This document shows positions 1 to 6,108 of a stretch of 64,000 bases of DNA, piece by piece. Made by a program: the position numbers and the translations under genes. Location of the stretch: contig CAJTDL010000011.1 in NCBI GenBank assembly GCA_910575035.1, positions 1-64,000 of the forward strand. The letters run 5' to 3'. The notes beneath the pieces were generated by a model. It searched no databases, was not told where the DNA came from, and saw only the letters and a program-made list of their open reading frames with translations. Position 1 is the first letter of the stretch; every line of letters begins with the position of its first letter. Source of the DNA: Lachnospiraceae bacterium (GTDB lineage Bacteria; Bacillota; Clostridia; Lachnospirales; Lachnospiraceae).

Positions 1-19
1 GGAATTAGGCTTCAAATGA

Positions 20-337
20 AGCCCTCACATTGAACCTACTATCTTGCTAAAGATAGATTACAAACAAGCCCGCGCGGAACGAATGGGTTCCGCTTACGAG
101 CGCACTACGAACTCATCCATCAGTGGCTTCTGCGAATGTATAAAAAAAGATATCGCCCCGGTCAAGAACGCGATATCTTTAGAAGTAAGTTCAGGATTTG
201 TTGAAGGAAACAACAACAAATTCAAACTCATCAAACGTATTGTATATGGAAGAGCGAAGTTAGTCAACCTTTCCAAAAAATGTTTTCTTGCATTTATGTC
301 CAAAGTAGAAGGTTTTGAATTATCCAATCTTATATAG
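20..337 (+). pseudogene. ISL3-like transposase, C-terminal fragment
   Basis: The reading frame opens after a stop at 17-19 and gives about 105 residues, far below a whole ISL3 transposase of 400 or more. It carries the end of a DDE catalytic domain: a GFVEGNNNKFKLIKR stretch (residues about 58-72) with the final acidic residue in VEG, then the YGRA block usual in this family. No start codon with a ribosome site is seen upstream and the rest of the gene is off the window or lost. A hairpin at 347-378 followed by T residues probably ends the transcript. Likely a dead insertion-sequence remnant; family assignment is from motif memory. Confidence 0.6.
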
Positions 338-346
338 GCAAAAATT

Positions 347-380
347 CAGGATGAAACTATAAGTAATTTCATCCTTTCAA
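347..380 (+). terminator. Hairpin after transposase fragment
   Basis: AGGATGAAA and TTTCATCCT form a 9-bp stem around a short loop, followed by a T-rich stretch. It lies ten bases after the transposase stop. Confidence 0.5.
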
Positions 381-437
381 TTTCGCCTCTTATACCCAAA
401 GTTCAGAAAGAACCTGGATCAGACAGGATAGGCATTT

Positions 438-557
438 TTATTTTCGCTTGTTGTTTCTCTTATCGAGAAAGGCAAGCAACGCAACAATTAAGCTACCAAA
501 GGACATCAGCAATGCTAATATTCCAATGAAAATCGAAATGATTTCAAAAGCTGTCAT
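438..557 (-). CDS. Small holin-like toxin, 39 aa (Hol_Tox type)
   Basis: A 39-residue protein with one hydrophobic helix (residues about 5-29, IISIFIGILALLMSF at its start) and a basic tail DKRNNKRK. This is the layout of the putative holin-like toxins, TxpA-like membrane peptides of type I toxin-antitoxin loci in Firmicutes. The start at 557 follows a GGAGG box about 8 bases upstream. These peptides are held in check by antisense RNA; I could not place a convincing antisense promoter here, unlike the second copy at 2361. It is too short for normal gene calling. Function is inferred from family resemblance. Confidence 0.6.
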   Translation of the reverse strand: MTAFEIISIFIGILALLMSFGSLIVALLAFLDKRNNKRK

Positions 558-738
558 CGGCGCCACCTCCCTTCCTATGTATTCCGGCACGACAGTTTTC
601 AAAAACCCGGGAGGCTACCACCCTGTCATGGGTACTTTCCGTAAATGTATTGTAACATGATGATATATGAATGGCAATTAGTTCTTTAGGTTTCTTGCAG
701 GTATCATGATACCCGCCCCAAATCCAGTATTCATCATA

Positions 739-773
739 CAATAGAAAGACCGCTTCGCAAACTTTCTATTGTC
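739..773. other. Ten-bp perfect stem hairpin
   Basis: CAATAGAAAG and CTTTCTATTG pair around a 14-base loop. It lies upstream of the small toxin gene on the minus strand. It may be a leader structure or a terminator for RNA arriving from the right. Confidence 0.35.
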
Positions 774-816
774 ATAAATAATTAAAGCCATTTTAGAGCC
801 AACAGACATAAAGCAA

Positions 817-851
817 TCCCGGAAATGCCCATTTTATCAGCATTTCCGGGA
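817..851. terminator. Hairpin at the right end of E0
   Basis: TCCCGGAAATGC pairs with GCATTTCCGGGA, followed by TTTT. Each element in the array ends in such a hairpin just before the guaA-tail repeat. Confidence 0.6.
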
Positions 852-860
852 TTTTATCCG

Positions 861-875
861 TTACTCGAACTCGAC
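861..875. other. att site 1 (guaA 3'-end duplicate, E0/E1 junction)
   Basis: On the minus strand this reads GTCGAGTTCGAGTAA, which codes for V-E-F-E-stop, the C-terminus of GuaA. The same tail is present at 10006, 19928, 36556 and at the true guaA end (45836). Direct repeats of the 3' end of the target gene are what site-specific integration into guaA leaves behind. Confidence 0.8.
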
Positions 876-1070
876 TTTTCCTAACTAATTTTGTTTAGGA
901 AACATTCTCTGTCAAGTATGTAAATCTTTTGATTATTTGATATATCCATATTATCCTGCCTATATGGGCTAATGTTATCATTTTGTTATCGCTGTTGATA
1001 ACACTGGCTTTGTAACTGCGGATAATAGCTATATGCTATGATTTAAATTATAAGCGATTTTGTTAAGAAA
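861..1070. repeat. Left-end repeat, copy 1 (E1)
   Basis: About 210 bases starting at the att site are nearly identical to those at 10006-10215 and 36556-36767. They include TTTTCCTAACTAATTTTG, a run with TTATCATTTTGTTATC, an imperfect palindrome TAGCTATATGCTA, and TAAGCGATTTTGTTAAG. This is likely the arm DNA bound by integrase and excisionase. No gene is seen between 558 and 1110 apart from these sites. Confidence 0.75.
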
Positions 1071-1110
1071 ATCAACACAAAGTTTTCAAAGCAATCTCAC
1101 ATACTTGAAG

Positions 1111-1572
1111 TTATTTATATAATTTCATATATAAAAGTGGATATGGATTTCCTTGTTCATCACATTCTGTCCTTTTATAAACTTCAAATCCCATGTGTTC
1201 ATAGAAACCTTTTGCAAGAAGATTTTGCTCATTGACTGCTAAATCATTTACCAAATATTTTTCAATTCCATATTCAAGCAATTCTTTGCCTAATCCTTTT
1301 CCCCTTTCTTCGTGAGAAATAAAGAGCATTTCAAGATGTTGTTCTACAATCCCCATAAAACCAACAGGAATATGATTTCCGTTTTCTGCAATGATTAAAA
1401 AAGGTATTTCTTTTAATGCTTGTGGTACATACTTCTTAATTCTTTCTATTTCGTCCTCCGATAAAAAGAAGTGTGTTGCCTTTACAGAACTTTCCCATAC
1501 TTTTAATAATTGTTCTACCAACGGTGCTGTTCTGTCCTTTACTTCTATAATTTTCAAATTATCTTCCTCCAT
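1111..1572 (-). CDS. GNAT family N-acetyltransferase
   Basis: A 153-residue soluble protein of normal length for a single GNAT domain. The acetyl-CoA pyrophosphate loop ERGKGLGKEL lies at about residues 88-97, and the family's C-terminal block with KGFYEHMGFEVYKR follows. It should transfer an acetyl group from acetyl-CoA to an amine or small molecule; the substrate cannot be told. The start is preceded by a GGGTACTATGG context with only a weak ribosome site. It is cargo at the left end of E1, read toward the att site. Confidence 0.8.
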   Translation of the reverse strand: MEEDNLKIIEVKDRTAPLVEQLLKVWESSVKATHFFLSEDEIERIKKYVPQALKEIPFLIIAENGNHIPVGFMGIVEQHLEMLFISHEERGKGLGKELLEYGIEKYLVNDLAVNEQNLLAKGFYEHMGFEVYKRTECDEQGNPYPLLYMKLYK

Positions 1573-1638
1573 AGTACCCGTTTTTTCTTTACATGCAACT
1601 TCCTATATAACTGAGAATTGTTTGATTCAATAGTAACT

Positions 1639-2052
1639 TCACTTTCTGTTTGGCTTTCTTTTAATTCTCAACAGTTTAATGAAGTCATTAAACAATGAGG
1701 TGTCCACTGGCTCAAACATGATCCATTTCCCATCATGGTAAGTTTGAGCTTTGTCATATATTTCCTGAACTTCCTTCCCATAATTTTCTCTATCTGTTTC
1801 AAATTTTAACCGTTCGTTTTTCCCAAAAATAACCATAAAACCCACACAGTTTTCTCTTGCATATAATGCACACAGCGTTTTACCACCCCGACGATATTTA
1901 TATTCATATTTCCATGCTTTGCCGCCTTTATCCCACAAACAGTCCATGTCATAGTTTTTATCAATTAAAGCACATAACTTTTTCCATACATCATATAAAG
2001 ATTTTCCAACTAAAACCGTCATTTCTTCTTCGTTAGGTATCGCATCAAGCAT
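1639..2052 (-). CDS. DUF3788 family protein
   Basis: A 137-residue protein with no signal peptide or membrane segment. The order of motifs (SLYDVWKKLC near residue 18, a KGGKAWKYEYKYRRGGKTLC block at about 43-62, and a C-terminal basic tail RIKRKPNRK) matches DUF3788 proteins as I remember them; their role is unknown. GGAGGG lies 8 bases before the start. It sits beside a conserved sequence (2060-2200) that in E2 adjoins a different cargo gene, so this is a cargo slot. Confidence 0.65.
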   Translation of the reverse strand: MLDAIPNEEEMTVLVGKSLYDVWKKLCALIDKNYDMDCLWDKGGKAWKYEYKYRRGGKTLCALYARENCVGFMVIFGKNERLKFETDRENYGKEVQEIYDKAQTYHDGKWIMFEPVDTSLFNDFIKLLRIKRKPNRK

Positions 2053-2232
2053 ATTAAGCCCTCCTATATAACTCCTGATTTCTTAGTCAAATCCCTTTCT
2101 CCAAGTATACACGAAATTATAAGTTCTTTCAATTCCACGAAGTGCTTTTGTTTAAGTTTTAGCGGCACTCCCACATATCGCAGAAACACCACCTAGCACT
2201 TATAAATAAATTATCCACTCTCCACAATATCC
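2053..2232. other. Conserved cargo-slot flank, remnant of the tnpV-side hairpin
   Basis: AAGTATACACGAA followed by a run ending CGGCACTCCCACATAT resembles 14316-14395 in E2, where it adjoins tnpV and forms a full hairpin with GGAGTGCCG. Here the second arm is lost and tnpV lies 1.8 kb away, so about 1.8 kb of cargo seems to have entered between them. No gene is visible here. Confidence 0.45.
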
Positions 2233-2262
2233 TTTACACAATAGCAGAAAATATGTTATATT
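2233..2262 (+). promoter_or_regulatory. Likely promoter of the holin-like toxin mRNA
   Basis: TTTACA and TATATT are spaced by 18 bases. They lie about 100 bases upstream of the toxin start, leaving a structured leader containing GGAGGG and CCCTCC arms. Confidence 0.4.
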
Positions 2263-2360
2263 GTCGATAGGGAAATCCATAGAGCCAAAGGCGGCTTTGC
2301 CCCTCTTATTTTTTCGGAGGGTTCAAGTAGCCCTCCAGACGAAAGAAAGGAGGGCGATGC

Positions 2361-2456
2361 AATGTACGTTACATATCAGGATTTAATCCAGATTGGGATA
2401 CTCATTGTTGCCCTTGCCAATTTGATTTATCAGATTTACAAGGGAAAAAAGAAATA
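2361..2456 (+). CDS. Small holin-like toxin, 31 aa (type I toxin candidate)
   Basis: A 31-residue peptide MYVTYQDLIQIGILIVALAN... with one membrane helix (residues about 7-23) and a basic tail YKGKKK. This fits the holin-like toxin family. AAAGGAGGGCGATGCA places a strong ribosome site before the start. A minus-strand promoter at 2556-2584 and a terminator-like hairpin overlapping the toxin 3' end would give an antisense RNA covering the end of the mRNA. The txpA/RatA type I system has the same arrangement. Family and function are inferred; the ORF and the signals are seen directly. Confidence 0.65.
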
Positions 2457-2555
2457 GCCGCCACTATTCGCAGTAGTGACGGCATACCTCGTATGAGGTA
2501 AAATTTGTCATAATGTGGGTAGAGCCGCTTCTATGGCTTTCCTTTTTATATGTAT
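2446..2555 (-). ncRNA. Candidate antisense antitoxin RNA of the holin-like toxin
   Basis: A minus-strand promoter (TTGCGT, 17 bases, TATATT) starts RNA near 2549. The RNA would run about 100 bases to a hairpin (2457-2483, GCCGTCACTA arm) followed by TATTTCTTTTTT, a good intrinsic terminator inside the toxin 3' end. No protein-coding potential is visible. This is inference from promoter, terminator and overlap. Confidence 0.5.
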
Positions 2556-2584
2556 AATATAGCACATCCAAGAGTAAAACGCAA
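2556..2584 (-). promoter_or_regulatory. Promoter for the candidate antisense RNA
   Basis: Reading the minus strand, TTGCGT (2584-2579) and TATATT (2561-2556) are separated by exactly 17 bases, a near-consensus sigma-A layout. Confidence 0.5.
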
Positions 2585-2666
2585 CAAATTTTTATGTTCT
2601 CGTCAAGATATGAAAATCCCATTTCTCGGCACATTCAGTAAATAATGACCACGCATATCTAAATCC

Positions 2667-2861
2667 TCACCTAAATAACAGTTCATCATTTTTCAACCAA
2701 AGATTTAAAATATAATTTTCCAATTCTCGGTAATCCTCTTTATCCAGCTTTCCCTCCAGCCAATCTAAGTCAACATTATTTTTCATCATTACACGATTAT
2801 ATTCCCAAGTATTTGTAAACCTCTCAAAAATCCCATGAATCCTACTGTTTGTTTCGTCCAT
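2667..2861 (-). CDS. Small hypothetical protein, 64 aa
   Basis: A charged, probably helical 64-residue protein with no signal peptide or membrane segment. I do not recognise it; the alternating acidic and aromatic pattern is like small Lachnospiraceae element proteins. The start at 2861 has an AAAGGATC ribosome-like sequence only if a purine run further upstream is used. It is first in a minus-strand group of three small unknown genes (2667-3642) that are cargo of E1. Confidence 0.4.
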   Translation of the reverse strand: MDETNSRIHGIFERFTNTWEYNRVMMKNNVDLDWLEGKLDKEDYRELENYILNLWLKNDELLFR

Positions 2862-2889
2862 TTCCCAAAAGGATCTTTCCCGTTCCGTG

Positions 2890-3045
2890 TCACGCCTGCC
2901 TACTTTGATTAAAAAATTGACTATCGTCAGATGTCGCTATCCCAAGCATAGCGCCGTCTTCTGTAATCTGTTCTACCTTGGTAGCAGATACTTCCATTTT
3001 TTCAAGACTATTTAAAAGCATATCTGTAAATTTTTCAATATTCAT
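2890..3045 (-). CDS. Small hypothetical protein, 51 aa
   Basis: I chose the start at 3045 (MNIEKFTDML) because AAAGG lies seven bases upstream; an earlier start at 3090 would add 15 residues without a ribosome site. The protein is short and soluble and ends in a polar tail. It is unrecognised. It lies 48 bases after the 182-aa gene at 3094, on the same strand, so the two are probably co-transcribed. Confidence 0.4.
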   Translation of the reverse strand: MNIEKFTDMLLNSLEKMEVSATKVEQITEDGAMLGIATSDDSQFFNQSRQA

Positions 3046-3093
3046 AATTCGCCCTTTCCTTAGTTCTTCTTTACAAAAACTTCTTATCATGCC

Positions 3094-3642
3094 TTATACT
3101 AATATTTCATTTGCTCCGTTTCCTTTATTTTCACGCATATCCAACAGGATTGTTTCTGCATAACTGCGCACTAATCTCCAATATTCATATTCCATGTCCC
3201 CAATATGTTCTGTTAATTCCTCCCCCAATAACTTCTCACATTCAGGATTTGCATACAGAATAAAAATTTTTCCGTCTTTAAACCGCTTAATCACAAAATA
3301 CTGCCTTGTATCTCTGCTGTCATCACCCTTTGCAAAAAGAAGGTACACCCGCAATATATCGCTGATATTAGGGGTATATGGCGGAAGTAAAATCTGTAAG
3401 ATATTGACTCCCCCTCTTTCAAACATTTCTACTTCAAAATCTAGATTTCCATATGGATATGGCAAGCCGTCATCCTCACACAATGTTTGGTACATATCAT
3501 GGATAAAAACTTTACCGTCCTGCTTCAGAAACCCGAAAAATTCATCTCGCTCTTTTTCTGTCCCCTTATATAACATTGCAGGAATCAGCGTTTCAAAAAG
3601 TTCATAGCGCAGACAATCATATCTGTCATACTCCGTTTCCAC
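3094..3642 (-). CDS. Hypothetical protein, 182 aa
   Basis: A soluble acidic protein with no signal peptide. It has a central mixed stretch (PPYTPNISDILRVYLLFAKG, about residues 87-106) and a QYFVIKRFKDGKIFILYANP segment (114-133) that looks like beta strands. I do not recognise the family. It begins an apparent three-gene minus-strand unit and is divergent from the ribbon-helix-helix gene at 3767. The GCCGTCA boxes lie in the shared upstream region, so that protein could also regulate this unit. Function unknown. Confidence 0.5.
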   Translation of the reverse strand: METEYDRYDCLRYELFETLIPAMLYKGTEKERDEFFGFLKQDGKVFIHDMYQTLCEDDGLPYPYGNLDFEVEMFERGGVNILQILLPPYTPNISDILRVYLLFAKGDDSRDTRQYFVIKRFKDGKIFILYANPECEKLLGEELTEHIGDMEYEYWRLVRSYAETILLDMRENKGNGANEILV

Positions 3643-3682
3643 ACTTTACACCTCCGTATTTCTAATACCTTTATTACAATAC

Positions 3683-3733
3683 GCCGTCATTATGCCGTCA
3701 ATAAGTATTTAGCCGTCATTTTGGCGGTATAAT
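3683..3733. promoter_or_regulatory. Upstream GCCGTCA box array and promoter
   Basis: GCCGTCA occurs at 3683, 3694 and 3712 (steps of 11 and 18). TATAAT follows at 3728 and a related GCCGTTA lies at 3744. The boxes overlap the -35 region, as an operator for the adjacent ribbon-helix-helix protein would. Confidence 0.55.
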
Positions 3734-3766
3734 AACATTATCAAGCCGTTAAGGAAGTGATAAGCA

Positions 3767-3934
3767 TTGAAAATAAAGCAATCAAAATTTACGCTGCGGA
3801 TAAATGACGAATTACTGAAGAAATTCCGCTACATTTCTGAATACAATGCACGTTCTGCCAACAGCGAATTAACAATACTAATCAGAAAGCATATTGCAGA
3901 ATTTGAAAAAAAGCATGGAAGTATAAAACACTGA
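3767..3934 (+). CDS. Arc-like ribbon-helix-helix protein, 55 aa
   Basis: A TTG start with AAGGAAGTG upstream opens a 55-residue protein. It begins with a beta-strand segment KQSKFTLRIN, followed by two helices (ELLKKFRYISEYNARSANSE and LTILIRKHIAEFEKKHG). This is the Arc/MetJ ribbon-helix-helix plan, DNA binding as a dimer of dimers. It is flanked on both sides by triplets of GCCGTCA boxes with nearly the same spacing (11 and 18/19), which suggests cooperative binding. It could be an autorepressor, a partition protein binding a centromere-like site, or a mobilization accessory protein. It is divergent from the 182-aa gene. It is clearly coding by codon pattern but missed by usual length cut-offs. 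Confidence 0.65.
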   Translation: MKIKQSKFTLRINDELLKKFRYISEYNARSANSELTILIRKHIAEFEKKHGSIKH

Positions 3935-3941
3935 TTTTTAT

Positions 3942-3978
3942 GCCGTCATACAGCCGTCAAGCCATCTTTTAGCCGTCA
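3942..3978. promoter_or_regulatory. Downstream GCCGTCA box array
   Basis: GCCGTCA occurs at 3942, 3953 and 3972 (steps of 11 and 19), with a near match GCCATCT at 3961. The spacing mirrors the upstream array on the other side of the ribbon-helix-helix gene. Confidence 0.55.
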
Positions 3979-3986
3979 GATTGACA

Positions 3987-4355
3987 CTACATCTCACTAT
4001 TTACAATCTCCCTCACACAAGCCCGAATATTATTCATTTCTTGAACCCATAAAATCTGATTTTCTGCCTTTAACTGCTCCGTCACTTCCTGGCTGTCGGC
4101 ATATTCCTTTACCAGCCGAGAAAACATATCCTCTGCCTGTTCATCCACACTTGCAAGGTATTCATTCAGCCTGCCGCTTGTCAGCAGATTGAAATAAATG
4201 AACTGCTTATGCTCTTTGAGATACTGCAAATGCCTTTACCCCCATAAACCTATCGGCTTTTCTTTTTCGGGAGGTAATGCAAGCTCTGGGAGGTAATAGT
4301 CGCCTTGCCTTACATACCAAAGACCGTTATTTTCGTCATAAATCCTGTTTTCCAT
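3987..4355 (-). pseudogene. tnpV: tnpV, interrupted by a TAA codon
   Basis: The frame from 4355 starts MENRIYDENNGLWYV and matches the 125-aa TnpV proteins of E2 and E4. Where those read GIWGQRH, E1 reads GLWG-stop-RH: a CAA codon has become TAA at 4236-4238. The rest stays in frame to 3987. TnpV is a small protein found beside relaxase genes in clostridial transposons; its role is not established. An internal restart at 4229 would give only 80 residues. Confidence 0.75.
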
Positions 4356-4373
4356 AATCTTTCCTACCTTTCC

Positions 4374-4926
4374 TCTTTGTTGTCTTTAAAGTATTTCCCT
4401 CGCTGTTTCAACTTCTGCGCCGCTTTTGCCTGCCCTAAAAGGCTATCCATCTGCTTACTTCCAAATGCCTTACGGAGCAACTTATCCTTGTATCAAGCCC
4501 ACGCTTGCTGCCAGTTGTGAACGGGACAAAATCAATATGCAGATGCGGCGTTGCTTCATCCATATGGATATGAGCGGAAAATACATAGAGATTAGGGTTT
4601 CGTTCTTGGAATCCATGATAATATTCATCCAAAATCTGCCTTGCAAGCTGTCCGTTCTCACTTCCTGCACCCATATTTTCCTTATCGCCAATCTGCAAAA
4701 TCAGTTCATGGAATGGCTTTTCCTGTTTTGAGTTCCGTATTTTCTCATAATAATCGGCAATGCGGCGGTCTGCCCTCGTCTGCTTTTCATTATACCTCTG
4801 CAATGCTTCATCAAATAACTTATGGTACACTTTCTTTATATTCTCATTGCAGTAATCTACATTAAAATGTGACCATTCTCCGTCAACATTCTCCGCTTTA
4901 AACTTACGGCTGTTATGGTTGACTGA
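4374..4926 (-). pseudogene. MobV relaxase remnant, fused and internally deleted
   Basis: Residues corresponding to SVNHNSRKFKAENVD through TTGSKRGLDT of the E4 relaxase are present, including the HIHMDEATPHLH metal motif. The N-terminus is replaced by the upstream ATPase (junction at 4927-4934). After GLDT about 580 bases are missing compared with E4, and the frame then ends at 4435 in unrelated sequence. Only the last 100 bases of the gene (4374-4480) survive beyond the deletion. The protein could not work as a full relaxase, although its metal-binding motif is present. Confidence 0.75.
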
Positions 4927-5643
4927 GCCTTTCCACACAAATCCCGTTTCTTTACTCAGTTCAAAAGCAATCGGATCGCCTTCAGGCGCAAGGGAAGATT
5001 TTTCGTGCACAACTACCCGCACTTCCTTGTTTTCCTTAAGCCTGCCGACAATGAGTACGCTCCGTGCCGTTGCTTGGAAGTCAATTGAGCCAAGCCCTCT
5101 GTAATTTACTTTGCCGCCCTGTACTTTATTCAAATGCCCGACAAGGATAACGGCACACCCATGTTTTTCTGCTATCTGTCCTAACTGCAAAAGGACATTG
5201 CAGACTTCGTTTGCCCTGTTCATATCAATTTGTGCGCCGATATACGCTTGCACAGGGTCTAAAATAATTACCTTTGCGCCTGTTTCAATAATTGCCTGTT
5301 CAATTCTTTCAACAAGCATTGAAAGTGCGGCTTCCAACTCGTCAATTACCTTGATTTGTGTACAGTCGGCATTGGCTGCAACCAGGCGGGGCTTAATTGT
5401 GTCGCCAAGCCCATCCTCTGCGGTTTGGTAAATAACCCTTATCGGCTCACGCTCCGTATCATCACAAGGCAGTTTATCGCCCCTCGATAAGATAGAAGCT
5501 AACTATAAAATCATCATTGTCTTTCCGTCGCCGGGGTCTCCGTGGACAATGGTTATCTTTCCATACGGAATATACGGATACCAAAGCCACTCAACCTCGG
5601 TTTCAGGTATCTCGTCCATGTTCAAAATTTTAAGTTCAGCCAT
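4927..5643 (-). pseudogene. RepA-like ATPase remnant with TAG codon, fused to relaxase
   Basis: From ATG 5643 the frame matches the E2 and E4 ATPases (MAELKILNMDE, Walker A GDPGDGKT). It stops at TAG 5503-5505, where the others have CAG in the sequence MMILQLA. It is open again below the stop through the Walker B (VIILDP) and HLNK regions. At 4927-4934 the sequence GCCTTTCC, common to both genes, joins it in frame to the relaxase. The downstream part could be translated from an internal start as a 300-aa chimera (4435-5337). Confidence 0.75.
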
Positions 5644-5785
5644 TGCAGCCACCGCCTTTTTCTACGAAAATATTGAATTGTGCGGTTTTTGGGGTTATAC
5701 TGTTAATACTACATTTTTGAATTGGCTGCTCCGTATCTGCGCCAACAGATACATTTGGGGCAATCACTTCTTTTTTATTCGCCAT
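5636..5785 (-). CDS. Conserved 49-aa small protein (E1 copy)
   Basis: The frame MANKKEVIAPNVSVGAD ... FVEKGGGCNG runs from 5785 to a stop at 5636. It overlaps the 3' end of the MobC-like gene by 11 bases and the ATPase start by 8 bases (ATGGCTGA: stop of one, start of the next). Same-length copies are at 17238 and 43147, with the block QPIQKC, SIT and the tail EKGGG kept. Tight overlaps on both sides suggest translational coupling. I know no function; it may be a real small protein of the mobilization operon or a coupling device. Confidence 0.55.
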   Translation of the reverse strand: MANKKEVIAPNVSVGADTEQPIQKCSINSITPKTAQFNIFVEKGGGCNG

Positions 5786-6107
5786 CTTCACTTTCTCCTT
5801 TCAGACCGCCGAGGATAACCGCAATCAGTTCGATTGTGTCAAGCAATTCTTCATTTACGCCGCCCGCTTCAATCCTCTGCAATTCTGCAAGGACGGCGGA
5901 AAGCTCATTGTGGAGAGCCTTATACACCCTCGGATTTCCCTGCACAACCACGTCCTGGCATAAGAGCCGCCTTGTAATATAGTCCTGCTTGGTAAGCCCC
6001 GAAAGCCGCACCGCTTTGTCAATCCGCTCGCTTTCTTCAGGAGATACCCGAAAGGCGACAGTCTTATTCCTCCAACGGTTGCAGTTGTCTAAATCCTTTG
6101 CCGACAT
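5775..6107 (-). CDS. MobC-like ribbon-helix-helix protein
   Basis: A 110-residue protein. An N-terminal ribbon-helix-helix segment (NKTVAFRVSPEESERIDKAV at about residues 14-33) is followed by SGLTKQDYITRRLLCQDVVV and a helical C-terminal half. This layout fits plasmid MobC/relaxosome accessory proteins, which bind oriT and help the relaxase. It starts 2 bases past the end of the integrase frame and overlaps the 49-aa ORF. It is intact although the genes on either side are broken. Confidence 0.65.
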   Translation of the reverse strand: MSAKDLDNCNRWRNKTVAFRVSPEESERIDKAVRLSGLTKQDYITRRLLCQDVVVQGNPRVYKALHNELSAVLAELQRIEAGGVNEELLDTIELIAVILGGLKGESEDGE

Positions 6108-6108
6108 A

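Larger units (their letters stand above)
1..860. mobile_element. E0: right-hand remnant of a further guaA-integrated element
   Basis: The stretch left of the att copy at 861 ends in a hairpin (817-851) immediately before a guaA-tail sequence, as do the right ends of E1 to E4. It holds a transposase fragment and a small holin-like toxin ORF. I infer it is the right end of another element in the same array; its left part lies outside the window. Confidence 0.5.

Noticed and set aside
3683-3978. CRISPR-like or simple repeat array
   Set aside because: The GCCGTCA boxes are only seven bases and closely set, which fits protein-binding sites and not CRISPR repeats.
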